Assembly: GCF_900005615.1 (NCBI RefSeq)
Contig: NZ_LN832559.1
Location: 62,001-126,000, forward strand
DNA: 64,000 nt
From: Paracoccus aminovorans
Lineage (GTDB): Bacteria; Pseudomonadota; Alphaproteobacteria; Rhodobacterales; Rhodobacteraceae
Direction of reading: 5' to 3'
The translations under genes were made by a program, and so were the position numbers. Shown one piece after another: positions 24,912-33,564 of this stretch. The notes beneath the pieces are model-generated. The model saw only the letters and a list, made by a program, of their open reading frames with translations, was not told where the DNA came from and made no database searches. The first letter of the stretch is position 1. The number at the start of each line of letters is the position of its first letter.

Positions 24912-25934
24912 ATGACCATCACCCGCAATCCTTTTGACGCCGGCGGCTATTCGCTGGCCGAGATGACGCAGGCCATCAATATCCTGCCCGATCTCCATAC
25001 CCGCCTCGGCCAGCTCGGGCTGTTCCGCTTCGAAGGCGTCAGCCAGCGCTCGGTGATCATCGAGCAATATGAGGGTGTGCTGAGCCTGCTGCCCTCGGTC
25101 CCAATGGGTGGTCCCGCCACCGTCGGCACCCGCGAGGGCCGGTCCATGCGCAGCTTCGCCCTGCCATGGATCCCGCATGATGATGTGATCCTGCCCGCCG
25201 ATATCCAGGGAGTTCCGGCGCTCGGGGTCTCGGATGCGGCCGATCCGCTGGTTGGCGTCATGAGCCGCAAGCTGATGCTGATGCGCCGCAAGCATGCCCA
25301 GACCCGCGAATACATGGAGATGAACGCGCTGCGCGGCATCGTGAAGGACGGGGCGGGCGCGGCCCTCTACAATTACTTCACCGAATTCGGGCTGACCCAG
25401 ATTTCCGTGGATTTCCTGCTGGGCACCGCCGGCACCAATGTGCAGGCCAAGGTTCGCGAGGTCTTGCGCGCCATCGAGGACAACCTGCTCGGCGAGGCAA
25501 TGACCGGCGTGCATGCGCTGGTCAGCCGCGAGTTCTTCGACAAGCTGATCGGCCATGCCAAGGTCGAGGAAGCCTACAAGTTCTACGCCGCGACCGGCGC
25601 CCAGCCCTTGCGCGAGGACATGCGCCGCAACTTCCCCTTCGCGGGCATCCTGTTCGAGGAATATTCCGGCGCGGTCACGCTATCGACCAAAGCCACCGAA
25701 CGGCTGGTGCCCGCAGGCGAAGGCATTGCCTTTCCCTTGGGCACCATGGACACCTTCACCACCTATGGCGGCCCGGCGAACCTCTTGGAAACCGCCAATA
25801 CCATCGGCCTGCCGCTCTATGCCCGCCAGCATCTCGACGAGAAGGGCCGCTGGATCGACCTGATGACCGAGGCCTCGATCCTGCCGGTCAACAAGCGGCC
25901 CCGACTGGCGATCCGGATCCACAGCTCGAACTGA
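24912..25934 (+). CDS. Major capsid protein, gpE family
   Basis: A 340-residue capsid protein with the family signature FDAGGYSLAEMTQAINILP at the start, VTLSTKATERLVPAGE-type middle region near 255 and GRWIDLMTEASILPVNKRP near the end. Length matches lambda gpE. GGAG lies upstream of ATG 24912. Confidence 0.95.
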   Translation: MTITRNPFDAGGYSLAEMTQAINILPDLHTRLGQLGLFRFEGVSQRSVIIEQYEGVLSLLPSVPMGGPATVGTREGRSMRSFALPWIPHDDVILPADIQGVPALGVSDAADPLVGVMSRKLMLMRRKHAQTREYMEMNALRGIVKDGAGAALYNYFTEFGLTQISVDFLLGTAGTNVQAKVREVLRAIEDNLLGEAMTGVHALVSREFFDKLIGHAKVEEAYKFYAATGAQPLREDMRRNFPFAGILFEEYSGAVTLSTKATERLVPAGEGIAFPLGTMDTFTTYGGPANLLETANTIGLPLYARQHLDEKGRWIDLMTEASILPVNKRPRLAIRIHSSN

Positions 25935-25945
25935 CGAGCCCTTCC

Positions 25946-26260
25946 ATGTCCGCCTTCGCCAACGCCATGGACCGCATCTTCAACCATGCCGCCATGGCGG
26001 TGCCGGCGCTGTGGATCTCGGCCAGCACCTCCGAGGAGCGCACGATCCGCATCATCGCCCGCGCCCCGGACCGCGTCACCGAGTTCGGCGCCGGCCGCTT
26101 TGTCAGTGATACCACCATGGTGGACGTCCGCGTGGCCGATCTGCCGGCCCCGCGCCCCGGCGATCTGATCGTCATCGGCGCGGACAGCCATGTTATCCAA
26201 GGGGAACCCCTGCGCGACCGCGAGCGGCTGATCTGGACGCTGGACCTGAGGCCGGCATGA
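25946..26260 (+). CDS. Head-tail connector protein
   Basis: A 104-residue protein (FNHAAMAVPALWISASTSEE, RIIARAPDRVTEFG, RPGDLIVIGADSHVIQGEP) of the small beta-rich FII/ZP type. It follows the capsid gene and overlaps the next start, as expected for a head completion or stopper protein. Confidence 0.8.
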   Translation: MSAFANAMDRIFNHAAMAVPALWISASTSEERTIRIIARAPDRVTEFGAGRFVSDTTMVDVRVADLPAPRPGDLIVIGADSHVIQGEPLRDRERLIWTLDLRPA

Positions 26261-26895
26261 AAATCAGCCTGTCCGTCACGGATATCGCCAAGCTGATGCA
26301 GGCGGAGATCGCCGCCGGCGAAAAGGCCGTGTCAACCGCAATCAGGGATGCCGGCACCGGCCTCAAGACAGCATGGCGCGGCCAGATCACCGGCGCAGGT
26401 CTTGGGGCGCGGCTTGCCCGCACCATTCGCTCGCAGAACTATCCTGCCGGCAACAACAGCCTGAACGCCGCCGCGCTGGTCTGGTCGAAAGCTCCGGCGA
26501 TCATCGGCGCGCATGACACCGGCCCCCTGATCCGGTCCAGGGGCGGGCTGTGGCTGGTGATCCCGACCGATGCGGCCGGCAGGGGCCGAGGCGGCAAGCG
26601 CCCGACCCCGCGTGAATGGGAGGCCAGGACCGGGCTGAAACTGCGCTTCATCCCACGTCGCACCGGGCCCAGCCTGCTGGTCGCCGAGGGCCGGCTGAAC
26701 GCCAAGGGGCGCGCCGTGGCGTCCCGGTCCAGGACCGGCCGCGGGCTGACCACCGTGCCGATCTTTCTCATGGTCAGGCAGGTCAGACTGCGCAAGCGGC
26801 TGGACTTGGCAAGGGATAGCGATCGGGCGCATTCTGCCTTGCCGGGGTTAATTGTGAGACAGTGGGCGAAAGGTGGTATGCAACCATCGGAATAA
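26257..26895 (+). CDS. DUF6441-type tail completion protein
   Basis: A 212-residue basic protein. It opens with a helical segment (DIAKLMQAEIAAGEKAVSTA) and contains WLVIPTDAAGRGRGGKRPTP and a basic RKRLDLARDSD end. It resembles the gpZ/HK97 gp10-like group that closes the tail tube end. The usual next gene is the tail terminator, but two unrelated genes intervene here. Confidence 0.72.
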   Translation: MKISLSVTDIAKLMQAEIAAGEKAVSTAIRDAGTGLKTAWRGQITGAGLGARLARTIRSQNYPAGNNSLNAAALVWSKAPAIIGAHDTGPLIRSRGGLWLVIPTDAAGRGRGGKRPTPREWEARTGLKLRFIPRRTGPSLLVAEGRLNAKGRAVASRSRTGRGLTTVPIFLMVRQVRLRKRLDLARDSDRAHSALPGLIVRQWAKGGMQPSE

Positions 26896-26975
26896 GCCGA
26901 TAAAAAACAGACTTTGGCAACAAGCGAAGTGGTGTAGACTGGCCATTGATGACGGAACGCTGAAAGGACAACTGG

Positions 26976-27614
26976 ATGGCGATGCAACCAATTGCAGACG
27001 TTGCCGCATCGCTGGGAGACAGCTTCGATGCTGCCAAGGTTCAGTCCATCGCACGGGAGAGCAAGCTTCACATTGAAGTGGTTGAAGGTGTTGAAACCGT
27101 TGACTTAGAGGCCATTCGGGCAATCTTGAAGCTTCAAGCCATTGAGCCGCGCCTCGATAGCCTTGAGCAAGCGGCCAAAGGACTGGTTGTCAATGCTCCG
27201 CCTTCAACCAATGGCTGGATAATCCCCGCAATTTCGGCATTGTTCGCAGCCATGGCCGCCGGTGGCGCACTTTGGGCCGCCAACACGGCGAGTGAACAAG
27301 CCGCTGAGAATACTCGCGCCCTGAAGGCGACTAGCGGTTTTGCTGCTCTGGAGCAGTTCATCGACGGGCTTGAAGCGAAGGCTGGCGGGCCAGACGCGAA
27401 CAAAGTCCTAGAAATCCGTTTGTGGCTTGCCAAGAAGATGAACGATGAGGGCGTCGTTGCAGATGGAATGTGGGTTGGCCTTCTCAATGAGCTCTGCCCC
27501 AAAGGAAAAGATTCGGACCCAGAGTTTCTCAAAACGGAATGTGCCTCGCTAGGATCAAATCAAACCACGACCGGTCAAAGTCAGTCCGGAACAGTCAGCA
27601 ATAGCGGAGGATAG
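26976..27614 (+). CDS. Moron 1: single-span membrane protein of unknown function
   Basis: A 212-residue protein with a helical, charged N-terminal part (residues 1-70), one membrane helix (about 77-98, WIIPAISALFAAMAAGGALW) and a C-terminal soluble part ending in a Ser/Thr/Gln/Gly-rich tail. It is visibly less GC-rich than the flanking head and tail genes. It follows a possible promoter (TTTGGC, 16 bases, TAGACT, near 26922-26950) and is paired with a secreted protein four bases downstream. Its position inside the structural operon marks it as acquired. Superinfection exclusion is one option; nothing in the sequence proves it. Confidence 0.65.
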   Translation: MAMQPIADVAASLGDSFDAAKVQSIARESKLHIEVVEGVETVDLEAIRAILKLQAIEPRLDSLEQAAKGLVVNAPPSTNGWIIPAISALFAAMAAGGALWAANTASEQAAENTRALKATSGFAALEQFIDGLEAKAGGPDANKVLEIRLWLAKKMNDEGVVADGMWVGLLNELCPKGKDSDPEFLKTECASLGSNQTTTGQSQSGTVSNSGG

Positions 27615-27617
27615 CCG

Positions 27618-28181
27618 ATGAATCGATCAAATCAGCGCATCATTGCGACGACCATTGCGGCAATCGCGATATCCATCACGTCCGTGAGCGCCCAAGAAAC
27701 GTCAATGCGCGATATCTTCGATGCGGGTCCACCGGAAGTCCGCAGGCTTATTCCAAACCTGCCAAGCGAGCTTGGGAACGGGGCTTCGCTACTGATGAAA
27801 GCCAACGCACACGTCCAGGATGCGCTGGCTATATGGCTGGCGCAGGAGCCTGATTTTGATCAGTTCCAGGCCAATCTGAGCGAGGCGAAAAATCTTTACT
27901 CCGGTGGCGCAGAGCAGATTTCGAAAGTTTCTGTCCCCGATGGAATCAAGCTTTCAGACACTGCGTTGGACGCGTTGATTGCCAAAGGCTATCAAAACAT
28001 CGAGACAAGCGATCAAGTCCTCGATGAACTGGTAGAGCTTGGGAACGAAGCCTCTGAGCTTATCAAAAAGATGGAGGGCGGAGCGGGCAGTAAGTCTGAT
28101 GTTGGGAGGCTGATAGAAATTGTTTGCCAACTGGATATGTTCGTTGGGATACTGTCCGGTGCAGTTGCCGCTGTGGCGTAG
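27618..28181 (+). CDS. Moron 2: exported protein of unknown function
   Basis: A 187-residue protein with a clear signal peptide (residues 1-25, basic start, hydrophobic ATTIAAIAISITSVSA, cleavage before QE). The mature part is helical and acidic. It shares the low GC of the gene before it and is probably co-transcribed. No family is recognised. The 82 bases after it lead to the tail terminator gene. Confidence 0.65.
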   Translation: MNRSNQRIIATTIAAIAISITSVSAQETSMRDIFDAGPPEVRRLIPNLPSELGNGASLLMKANAHVQDALAIWLAQEPDFDQFQANLSEAKNLYSGGAEQISKVSVPDGIKLSDTALDALIAKGYQNIETSDQVLDELVELGNEASELIKKMEGGAGSKSDVGRLIEIVCQLDMFVGILSGAVAAVA

Positions 28182-28263
28182 AAATCCAGATCATTGACAG
28201 CTTCGCACGGCAAAACGCTTTCAACTGGCGGATAATCACGCCCAACAAACTTGCTGTCCATTT

Positions 28264-28686
28264 ATGCCCACCACCTATGAAACCATCCTCGCCGCGCTTC
28301 ACGCGCGGCTGCAGCCGCTTGCCGCCGTTACCCTGCGCGATGAGGTGCTGCCCGAGCGGATCCCCGCGGCTGGGCTGATCATCCTGCGCGATGGCCAGCC
28401 GGGCGAGCCGGAGGTAACGCTCTCGCCATTGCGCTATCACTACCAGCACCGCGCCGAGCTCGAGGTCGTCGTCCAAACTGGCAACGGCCGGGCCAGCGCC
28501 TTCGACGGCCTGATCAGCACCATCGGAGCAGCGCTGGAAGCTGACCGGACGCTCGGCGGGCTCTGCGACTGGGTCGAACCGGAGGCCCCGGCCTCGGTCG
28601 ATCTGGCCGTCGATGGCGCGGCGGCGCTGAAGGCGGCGGTGATCACCGTCGTGCTGCACTATACCACGACCGGGCCTCTGGCCTGA
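28264..28686 (+). CDS. Tail terminator/minor tail U-like protein
   Basis: A 140-residue protein with the alpha-beta layout of tail terminators (MPTTYETILAALHARLQPLA, EVLPERIPAAGLIILRDGQP, VITVVLHYTTTGPL). It comes just before the major tail protein once the reverse-strand nuclease gene is ignored. Confidence 0.78.
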   Translation: MPTTYETILAALHARLQPLAAVTLRDEVLPERIPAAGLIILRDGQPGEPEVTLSPLRYHYQHRAELEVVVQTGNGRASAFDGLISTIGAALEADRTLGGLCDWVEPEAPASVDLAVDGAAALKAAVITVVLHYTTTGPLA

Positions 28687-28705
28687 GGCTCTGGTCCTGC
28701 GGATT

Positions 28706-29122
28706 TCAGCAGGTGCCGTAATAGCCCCGTGAATAGCGGCAATATTCGGTCGCAACACCCGCCCGGATCATCACGGCGGCGATGTCACGGCCATCGGGCA
28801 GGAAGCATTGGGCGACGATGCGGTCGTAGCGGTCGATGTCGCGCTGGCTGCAGTGCAGGCTTCTGCCCAAAACCAACTGCCGCATCGCCGCAGTAGCATC
28901 AGATCCACCCTGCCGGTTCCATTCCTGCGCGTCCAGACCCCAGACCCGGATCCGGCGGCTCTCGCCCTGAAGCGCAAAGGTATCGCCGTCGATCACCCTG
29001 CTGACGTTACCAGAAAACGCTGTTGAGCCCTGCGGGACATCGGCCTGTTGCGGCGGTGGCGGCGCACAACCGGACAGGATGACGGCAAGGACAGCAGTCC
29101 GAAGAAACGAGAATGACTTCAT
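28706..29122 (-). CDS. SNase-like (thermonuclease family) lipoprotein
   Basis: A 138-residue protein. Residues 1-19 form a lipoprotein signal with lipobox LSGC (C19), so the enzyme should be anchored in the envelope. The body is a staphylococcal nuclease fold with VIDGDTF, RIRVWGLDAQE and DRYDRIVAQCFL, covering the usual Asp, Arg, Glu and Arg positions. It lies on the reverse strand between two forward tail genes. ATG 29122 starts the signal; a longer start at 29158 would bury it. It may degrade incoming DNA at the cell surface or serve the host. Confidence 0.85.
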   Translation of the reverse strand: MKSFSFLRTAVLAVILSGCAPPPPQQADVPQGSTAFSGNVSRVIDGDTFALQGESRRIRVWGLDAQEWNRQGGSDATAAMRQLVLGRSLHCSQRDIDRYDRIVAQCFLPDGRDIAAVMIRAGVATEYCRYSRGYYGTC

Positions 29123-29197
29123 GCGCCGGGAATGCCCTCGGGCAGAGCCCGATATCAAGCTTCATCCCGGCAATCCGTCGAATGAAAGGAATCCCCC

Positions 29198-30142
29198 ATG
29201 GCACGCGCCCAAGGTGCGCGGTCGCAACTCGCGGTCGCGTTCGAGACTGTCTACGGCACCGCGCCGGCCAGCGGTTACACCCGCCTGCCCTTCGCGTCCT
29301 CGACGCTGAGCGCTGAGCAGCCGCTGCTCTCGTCGGAACTGCTGGGCTATGGCCGCGATCCGCTGGCGCCGGTCAAGGATGCGATCACCGCGGATGGCGA
29401 TCTGACCATCCCCATCGATGCCGAGGCGTTCGGCTTCTGGCTCAAGGCCGCGTTCGGGGCGCCGGTCACGACCGGAACTGCGCCGGGGCCCTACACGCAT
29501 GAATTCCGCTCGGGCGGCTGGACGCTGCCCAGCATGGCGGTTGAGGTCGCCATGCCGGAAATCCCGCGCTTTGCCATGTATTCGGGCGTCATGGTCAACC
29601 AGCTCAGTTGGACCATGCAGCGTTCCGGCCTGTTGACCGCCAGCGCCCAGCTTGTGGCGCAGGGCGAGACCGTCGTCAGCACCTCGCAGGCCGGCACGCT
29701 GGCTGATCTGGACCTGATCCGCTTCGGGCATTTCAACGGCGCCATCACGCGCAATGGCACAGCACTGGGCAATGTGATCTCGGCCCAGATCACCTATGCC
29801 AACAATCTCGACCGGATCGAGACCATTCGTGCCGACGGCATGATCGACGGTGCGGACCCGTCCATCGCCGCGCTGACCGGCCAGATCGAGCTGCGCTTTG
29901 CCGATATGGTGCTGATGAACCAGGCCATCGCCGGCGGGCCGTGCGAATTGGAATTCGCATACACCCTGACCAGCGGCGAAAGCCTGACCTTCACCGCACA
30001 TGCCGTCTATCTGCCGCGCCCCCGCGTCGAGATCAGCGGGCCGCAAGGCATTCAGGCCAGCTTCGACTGGCAGGCGGCGAAGGCCGCCAGCCCGGCGCGC
30101 ATGGCAACCATCACCCTTGTCAACAACACCGAGGAATATTGA
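29198..30142 (+). CDS. Major tail tube protein
   Basis: A 314-residue protein of the GTA/lambda-like tail tube type (SQLAVAFETVYGTAPASGYT at the start; beta-rich body; VEISGPQGIQASFDWQAAK near the end). It precedes the frameshifting chaperone gene, the invariant place of the tube gene. AAAGGAA precedes ATG 29198. Confidence 0.85.
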   Translation: MARAQGARSQLAVAFETVYGTAPASGYTRLPFASSTLSAEQPLLSSELLGYGRDPLAPVKDAITADGDLTIPIDAEAFGFWLKAAFGAPVTTGTAPGPYTHEFRSGGWTLPSMAVEVAMPEIPRFAMYSGVMVNQLSWTMQRSGLLTASAQLVAQGETVVSTSQAGTLADLDLIRFGHFNGAITRNGTALGNVISAQITYANNLDRIETIRADGMIDGADPSIAALTGQIELRFADMVLMNQAIAGGPCELEFAYTLTSGESLTFTAHAVYLPRPRVEISGPQGIQASFDWQAAKAASPARMATITLVNNTEEY

Positions 30143-30145
30143 ACC

Positions 30146-30583
30146 ATGATCCGACTTAACATGACCACCGAGCCGCGCTGGATCGATCTGCTGCCGGGGC
30201 TGATGATCCGGGTCGCCCCGATCACCACATCCATCATGGCCGCCGCGCGCTCCGATGTCTCCCTCGATACCCTCGACGCGGATGCGCCGAAGGAAGTGCT
30301 GGCCGTGGCCATGGCGCAGGCCGTCGCCAGAATGGTGATTACCGAATGGTCGGGCGTCGGCGACGCCGAGGGCATCGACCTTCCGGTGACGCCCGAAGGC
30401 ATCGACGCGCTCTTGAACATCTGGCCGGTGTTCGAGGCATTCCAGGAAAAGGTTCTGGGCCCCTATCTGGTGCTGGATGCGGAAAAAAACGGCTCCGCGC
30501 CCTCGCCGAATGGCATTTCGGCGGGGGCGAGCGATATTGCGCAGCCTGCCCCGGACACTGCCCCGACTGCCCTGCCCGGCTGA
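30146..30583 (+). CDS. Tail assembly chaperone, zero-frame product (G-like)
   Basis: A 145-residue protein placed between tube and tape measure. It is mostly helical, with a disordered end (GASDIAQPAPDTAPTALPG). The gene contains a slippery heptamer at 30484-30490 that lets some ribosomes change frame to make the longer product. Confidence 0.82.
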   Translation: MIRLNMTTEPRWIDLLPGLMIRVAPITTSIMAAARSDVSLDTLDADAPKEVLAVAMAQAVARMVITEWSGVGDAEGIDLPVTPEGIDALLNIWPVFEAFQEKVLGPYLVLDAEKNGSAPSPNGISAGASDIAQPAPDTAPTALPG

Positions 30584-30846
30584 ACAGTCCCGAAACGCAA
30601 GAGGGCTGGCAGGTCTGGGATCTGGCCGGGCGGCTGAGCGGGCAGGTCCGGGCGATCCCCGGCGCGGTTCTCGGCTGGGACATGGGCGCGGCGCTGGAAA
30701 TGGGCCGCGCCCTTGGCATTGCACCGCTCGCGGTCGTGGAACTGCTGCCGGTGATCGAGGCGGAAATGATCCGCAGGACAAACCAGAAGATCGAGGAAGG
30801 CAGAGGCGATGGCCGAGAAGAAAGTTTCCGTTCGTCTCGTCGCTGA
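30146..30846 (+). CDS. Tail assembly chaperone fusion (G-T-like), by -1 frameshift
   Basis: The product joins 30146-30490 with 30490-30846, about 233 residues. The extension reads KKRLRALAEWHFGGGERYC and contains a cysteine cluster C-A-A-C-P-G-H-C-P-D-C that could hold a zinc ion. It then forms a helical domain (GWDMGAALEMGRALGIAPLA). It overlaps the tape measure start by 38 bases. In known phages the two forms coat the tape measure protein during tail assembly. Confidence 0.8.
30484..30490 (+). other. Programmed -1 frameshift site A AAA AAC
   Basis: The heptamer fits the X XXY YYZ rule in the zero frame (GAA AAA AAC). A -1 shift continues in the frame that ends at 30846. Site class and position are those of tail chaperone genes in lambda-like phages. 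Confidence 0.85.
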
Positions 30847-33208
30847 GAACGGACGCCAGGTCCGCGCGGAACTGGAAGGCGTCGGCCATGCGGGTGCAGA
30901 GAGCTTCAAGCGCATGTCGGCCGAGGTGGATCACGCAGGCATCATGCTGCGGCGTTTGGCAGGCATTGCCGCCGGCGCGCTCAGCATTCGGCAGGTGGCG
31001 CAATATGCCGATACATGGACGGATCTGCGCTCGCGCGTCGATCTGGCGACCGGGTCGCAGGAGAAGGGCGCCGCCGTCATGGACCGGCTCGCGCAGATGG
31101 CGCGGCGCACCTATTCGGGAATCGAGCAGACGACCGAAAGCTGGCTCTCGAACGCCACCGCCCTGCGCGAACTCGGACTTTCCACCGCCGAGAGCCTCGA
31201 TTTCACCGAGGCGCTGAACAACGCCATGGTGGTCTCGGGCGCAAAGGCCGAGCGCGCGGCCTCGGTCCAGAACGCGCTCTCGAAGGCGATGGCGCTGGGC
31301 AGCCTGTCTGGCGATAACCTGAACACGGTGATCCAGACCGGCGGCCGGGTGGCCGAACTGCTGGCTGCGGAACTCGGCACCACAGTTTCCGGCCTGCGGG
31401 TGATGGGAACGCAGGGCGCGATCACCGGCGAGGTGATCCGCACCGCGCTGGTCGGCAATCTGGAGCTGCTGCGCGAGGAAGCGGACTCCATGCCGGCCAC
31501 CATCGGCGACGCGTTCACGCTGATCGGCAATGCGGCGCTGCAACTGGTTGGCAGCTGGGATCAGCTTCTGGGTGCCTCCTCCACCGTCGCCTCTGTGCTG
31601 ATCCTTGTCGCGGACAATATCGAACGCCTCGCCTCGCTCGCGATTGCCTTCGCCGGCTTCATGGCCGGGCGCTGGGTGGCGGCTTTTGTCGCCGCCCGTG
31701 TCGCGACCTTCTCGCTGTCCACGGCGCTGACCGTGCTGCGGGGGGCGCTGATCCGCACCGGCATCGGCGCGCTGATCGTCGCGGCGGGCGAGCTGATCTA
31801 CCAGTTTTCCTCGCTGGTCAAATCAGTCGGCGGCATCGGCACGGCGTTCAAGCTGCTAGGCGATGTCGCAAAGGAGGTCGGCCAGCGCATCGTCCTGGCC
31901 TTCCAGGCATCGTTCGCGCTGCTCAATGCGGCCTGGGATGGCTATCGCGCCTATGTGTTCACGGTGCTCGACCTGATCGTGACCGGGGGCGTCACCGCCG
32001 TGGACCGATATGTTGCGGTCTGGCACGGCGGGTTTGAGGCGATCAAGGCGATCTGGGCATTGCTGCCGGATGCCATTGGCGATCTGGCGTTCAAGGCGGC
32101 GAACGGGTTAATCGCCGGGGTCGAGGCGATGCTGAACGGCGTCGTCACCCGCATCAATAGTTTCATCTCCGGCATCAACGCCGCCCTCGCCATGCTGCCC
32201 GAATGGGCTGTCGGCGAAGGCGGAGCGCAGATCGGAACCTTGGACCCGTTCAACATCGGCCGCATCGACAACCCGTTCGAGGGATCCGCATCTGATGCAG
32301 GGAGCGCCGCGGCAGGCGCATTCGCCGATGCCTGGGACCGGAGCTACATCAAGCCCCCCGACCTGTTCGGTGATCTTGCCGATCAGGCGGCCGCGGCAGC
32401 GTCTGCACATCTCGACGCCGCGCAGGCACTGGGCGCGGCGGCGGTTGCGCCGCTGGAAAGCTGGCAGGCGCTGAAGGATGCGGTCACCGCCTCAGGCGAG
32501 GATGGCGCGAACGCGCTGGACGATGCGGCTGGCGCGGCCGAGCGGGTTGCCGGTGCCATGGATCGCGCCGGTGGCGCCGCAGGCCGGGCCGGTGCGGCTG
32601 GCAAGAAAGCCGGTGAAGACACTACAAACGGCGCGGAACAGGCGAAACAGGGCTGGGACGCGGTGGTGGCCTCGCTCTCCGACTATGCGGAAAAGGCCCG
32701 CAGCATTGGTGGCGATATCGGCAACGCGCTGGTCGGGGCCTTCCAGAGCGCCGAGAATGCGGTCGGCGATTTCGTCAAGGCCGGCAAGCTGAACTTCCGC
32801 GACCTCGTGACCTCGATGCTGGCCGACATGGCGAAGCTCGGCGCGCGCCGCTTCCTGCTCGGGCCGCTGGCCGGGATTCTGTCGGGCGTCATGCCGGGGC
32901 TGAATGTGCCGATCCTCCATGCCGGCGGCATGGTCGGCGGTGCAGCGCCATCCCGCATGGTCTCGGCCATGGCCTTCGCCAATGCGCCCCGGATGCATTC
33001 CGGCGGCTGGGCGGGCCTGCGCTCGGACGAGGTGCCGGCAATCCTGCAGAAGGGCGAGCGGGTGCTCTCGCGCCGGGAGGTCGCCAGCGGCGCAGGTGGG
33101 GTCACCATCAACATCAACGCCCGCGATGCCGAGAGCTTCCGGCAGTCGCGGGCGCAGATTTCGGCAGATATCGCGCGGGCCGTCGCCATGGGAAGGAGGG
33201 GAATGTGA
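30809..33208 (+). CDS. Tail tape measure protein
   Basis: A 799-residue protein with the tape measure domain near residues 45-240 (AQYADTWTDLRSRVDLATGS, then SLSGDNLNTVIQTGGRVAELLA), hydrophobic stretches near 255-330, alanine-rich helices (500-600) and a conserved end (GGMVGGAAPSRMVSAMAFAN; RSDEVPAILQKGERVLSRRE). Its length sets the tail length. Confidence 0.93.
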   Translation: MAEKKVSVRLVAENGRQVRAELEGVGHAGAESFKRMSAEVDHAGIMLRRLAGIAAGALSIRQVAQYADTWTDLRSRVDLATGSQEKGAAVMDRLAQMARRTYSGIEQTTESWLSNATALRELGLSTAESLDFTEALNNAMVVSGAKAERAASVQNALSKAMALGSLSGDNLNTVIQTGGRVAELLAAELGTTVSGLRVMGTQGAITGEVIRTALVGNLELLREEADSMPATIGDAFTLIGNAALQLVGSWDQLLGASSTVASVLILVADNIERLASLAIAFAGFMAGRWVAAFVAARVATFSLSTALTVLRGALIRTGIGALIVAAGELIYQFSSLVKSVGGIGTAFKLLGDVAKEVGQRIVLAFQASFALLNAAWDGYRAYVFTVLDLIVTGGVTAVDRYVAVWHGGFEAIKAIWALLPDAIGDLAFKAANGLIAGVEAMLNGVVTRINSFISGINAALAMLPEWAVGEGGAQIGTLDPFNIGRIDNPFEGSASDAGSAAAGAFADAWDRSYIKPPDLFGDLADQAAAAASAHLDAAQALGAAAVAPLESWQALKDAVTASGEDGANALDDAAGAAERVAGAMDRAGGAAGRAGAAGKKAGEDTTNGAEQAKQGWDAVVASLSDYAEKARSIGGDIGNALVGAFQSAENAVGDFVKAGKLNFRDLVTSMLADMAKLGARRFLLGPLAGILSGVMPGLNVPILHAGGMVGGAAPSRMVSAMAFANAPRMHSGGWAGLRSDEVPAILQKGERVLSRREVASGAGGVTININARDAESFRQSRAQISADIARAVAMGRRGM

Positions 33209-33254
33209 GAAGCCCGGCCTTTCGGGCCGGGCGCGGGCAGTTATGCGGGCGTGG

Positions 33255-33449
33255 TCAGTCGAGAACGTAGTCGTTTTCCGTGCGCACCTGCAGGCGACAA
33301 TCGTCTTTGCCGTCGCGCCAGTATTCGCGCATCTCGACCCCCTCGCCCCAGACATGGCCCTTCATCGCGATATTGGTGAGCCGGGTCTTGAAAAAGCGTT
33401 CCCCGTTGACCTCGATCATGTCGGGAAGGGTGTCGGTGGCGCTGGTCAT
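33255..33449 (-). CDS. Small reverse-strand protein (64 aa)
   Basis: ATG 33449 is preceded by AGGGAGA. The sequence (DMIEVNGERFFKTRLTNIAM, then WGEGVEMREYWRDGKDDC) has no family I recognise. It is opposite in strand to the tail operon, so it is probably a small moron expressed from its own promoter in 33450-33564. Confidence 0.6.
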   Translation of the reverse strand: MTSATDTLPDMIEVNGERFFKTRLTNIAMKGHVWGEGVEMREYWRDGKDDCRLQVRTENDYVLD

Positions 33450-33564
33450 GGCGTGGTCTCCCTGGTGAGGCGATATCGCTTTCCTTGTCATCACCATCGC
33501 TCTGCAATCGCCCGGAATGAAGGTAAATCACCGCAATATCATTGCTTTATCGAAGGAGGCGCTT

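Noticed and set aside
29162..31543. A 793-codon reverse open frame across tail genes
   Set aside because: Shadow of the tail tube, chaperone and tape measure genes; Arg/His/Gly-rich with no recognisable domain.
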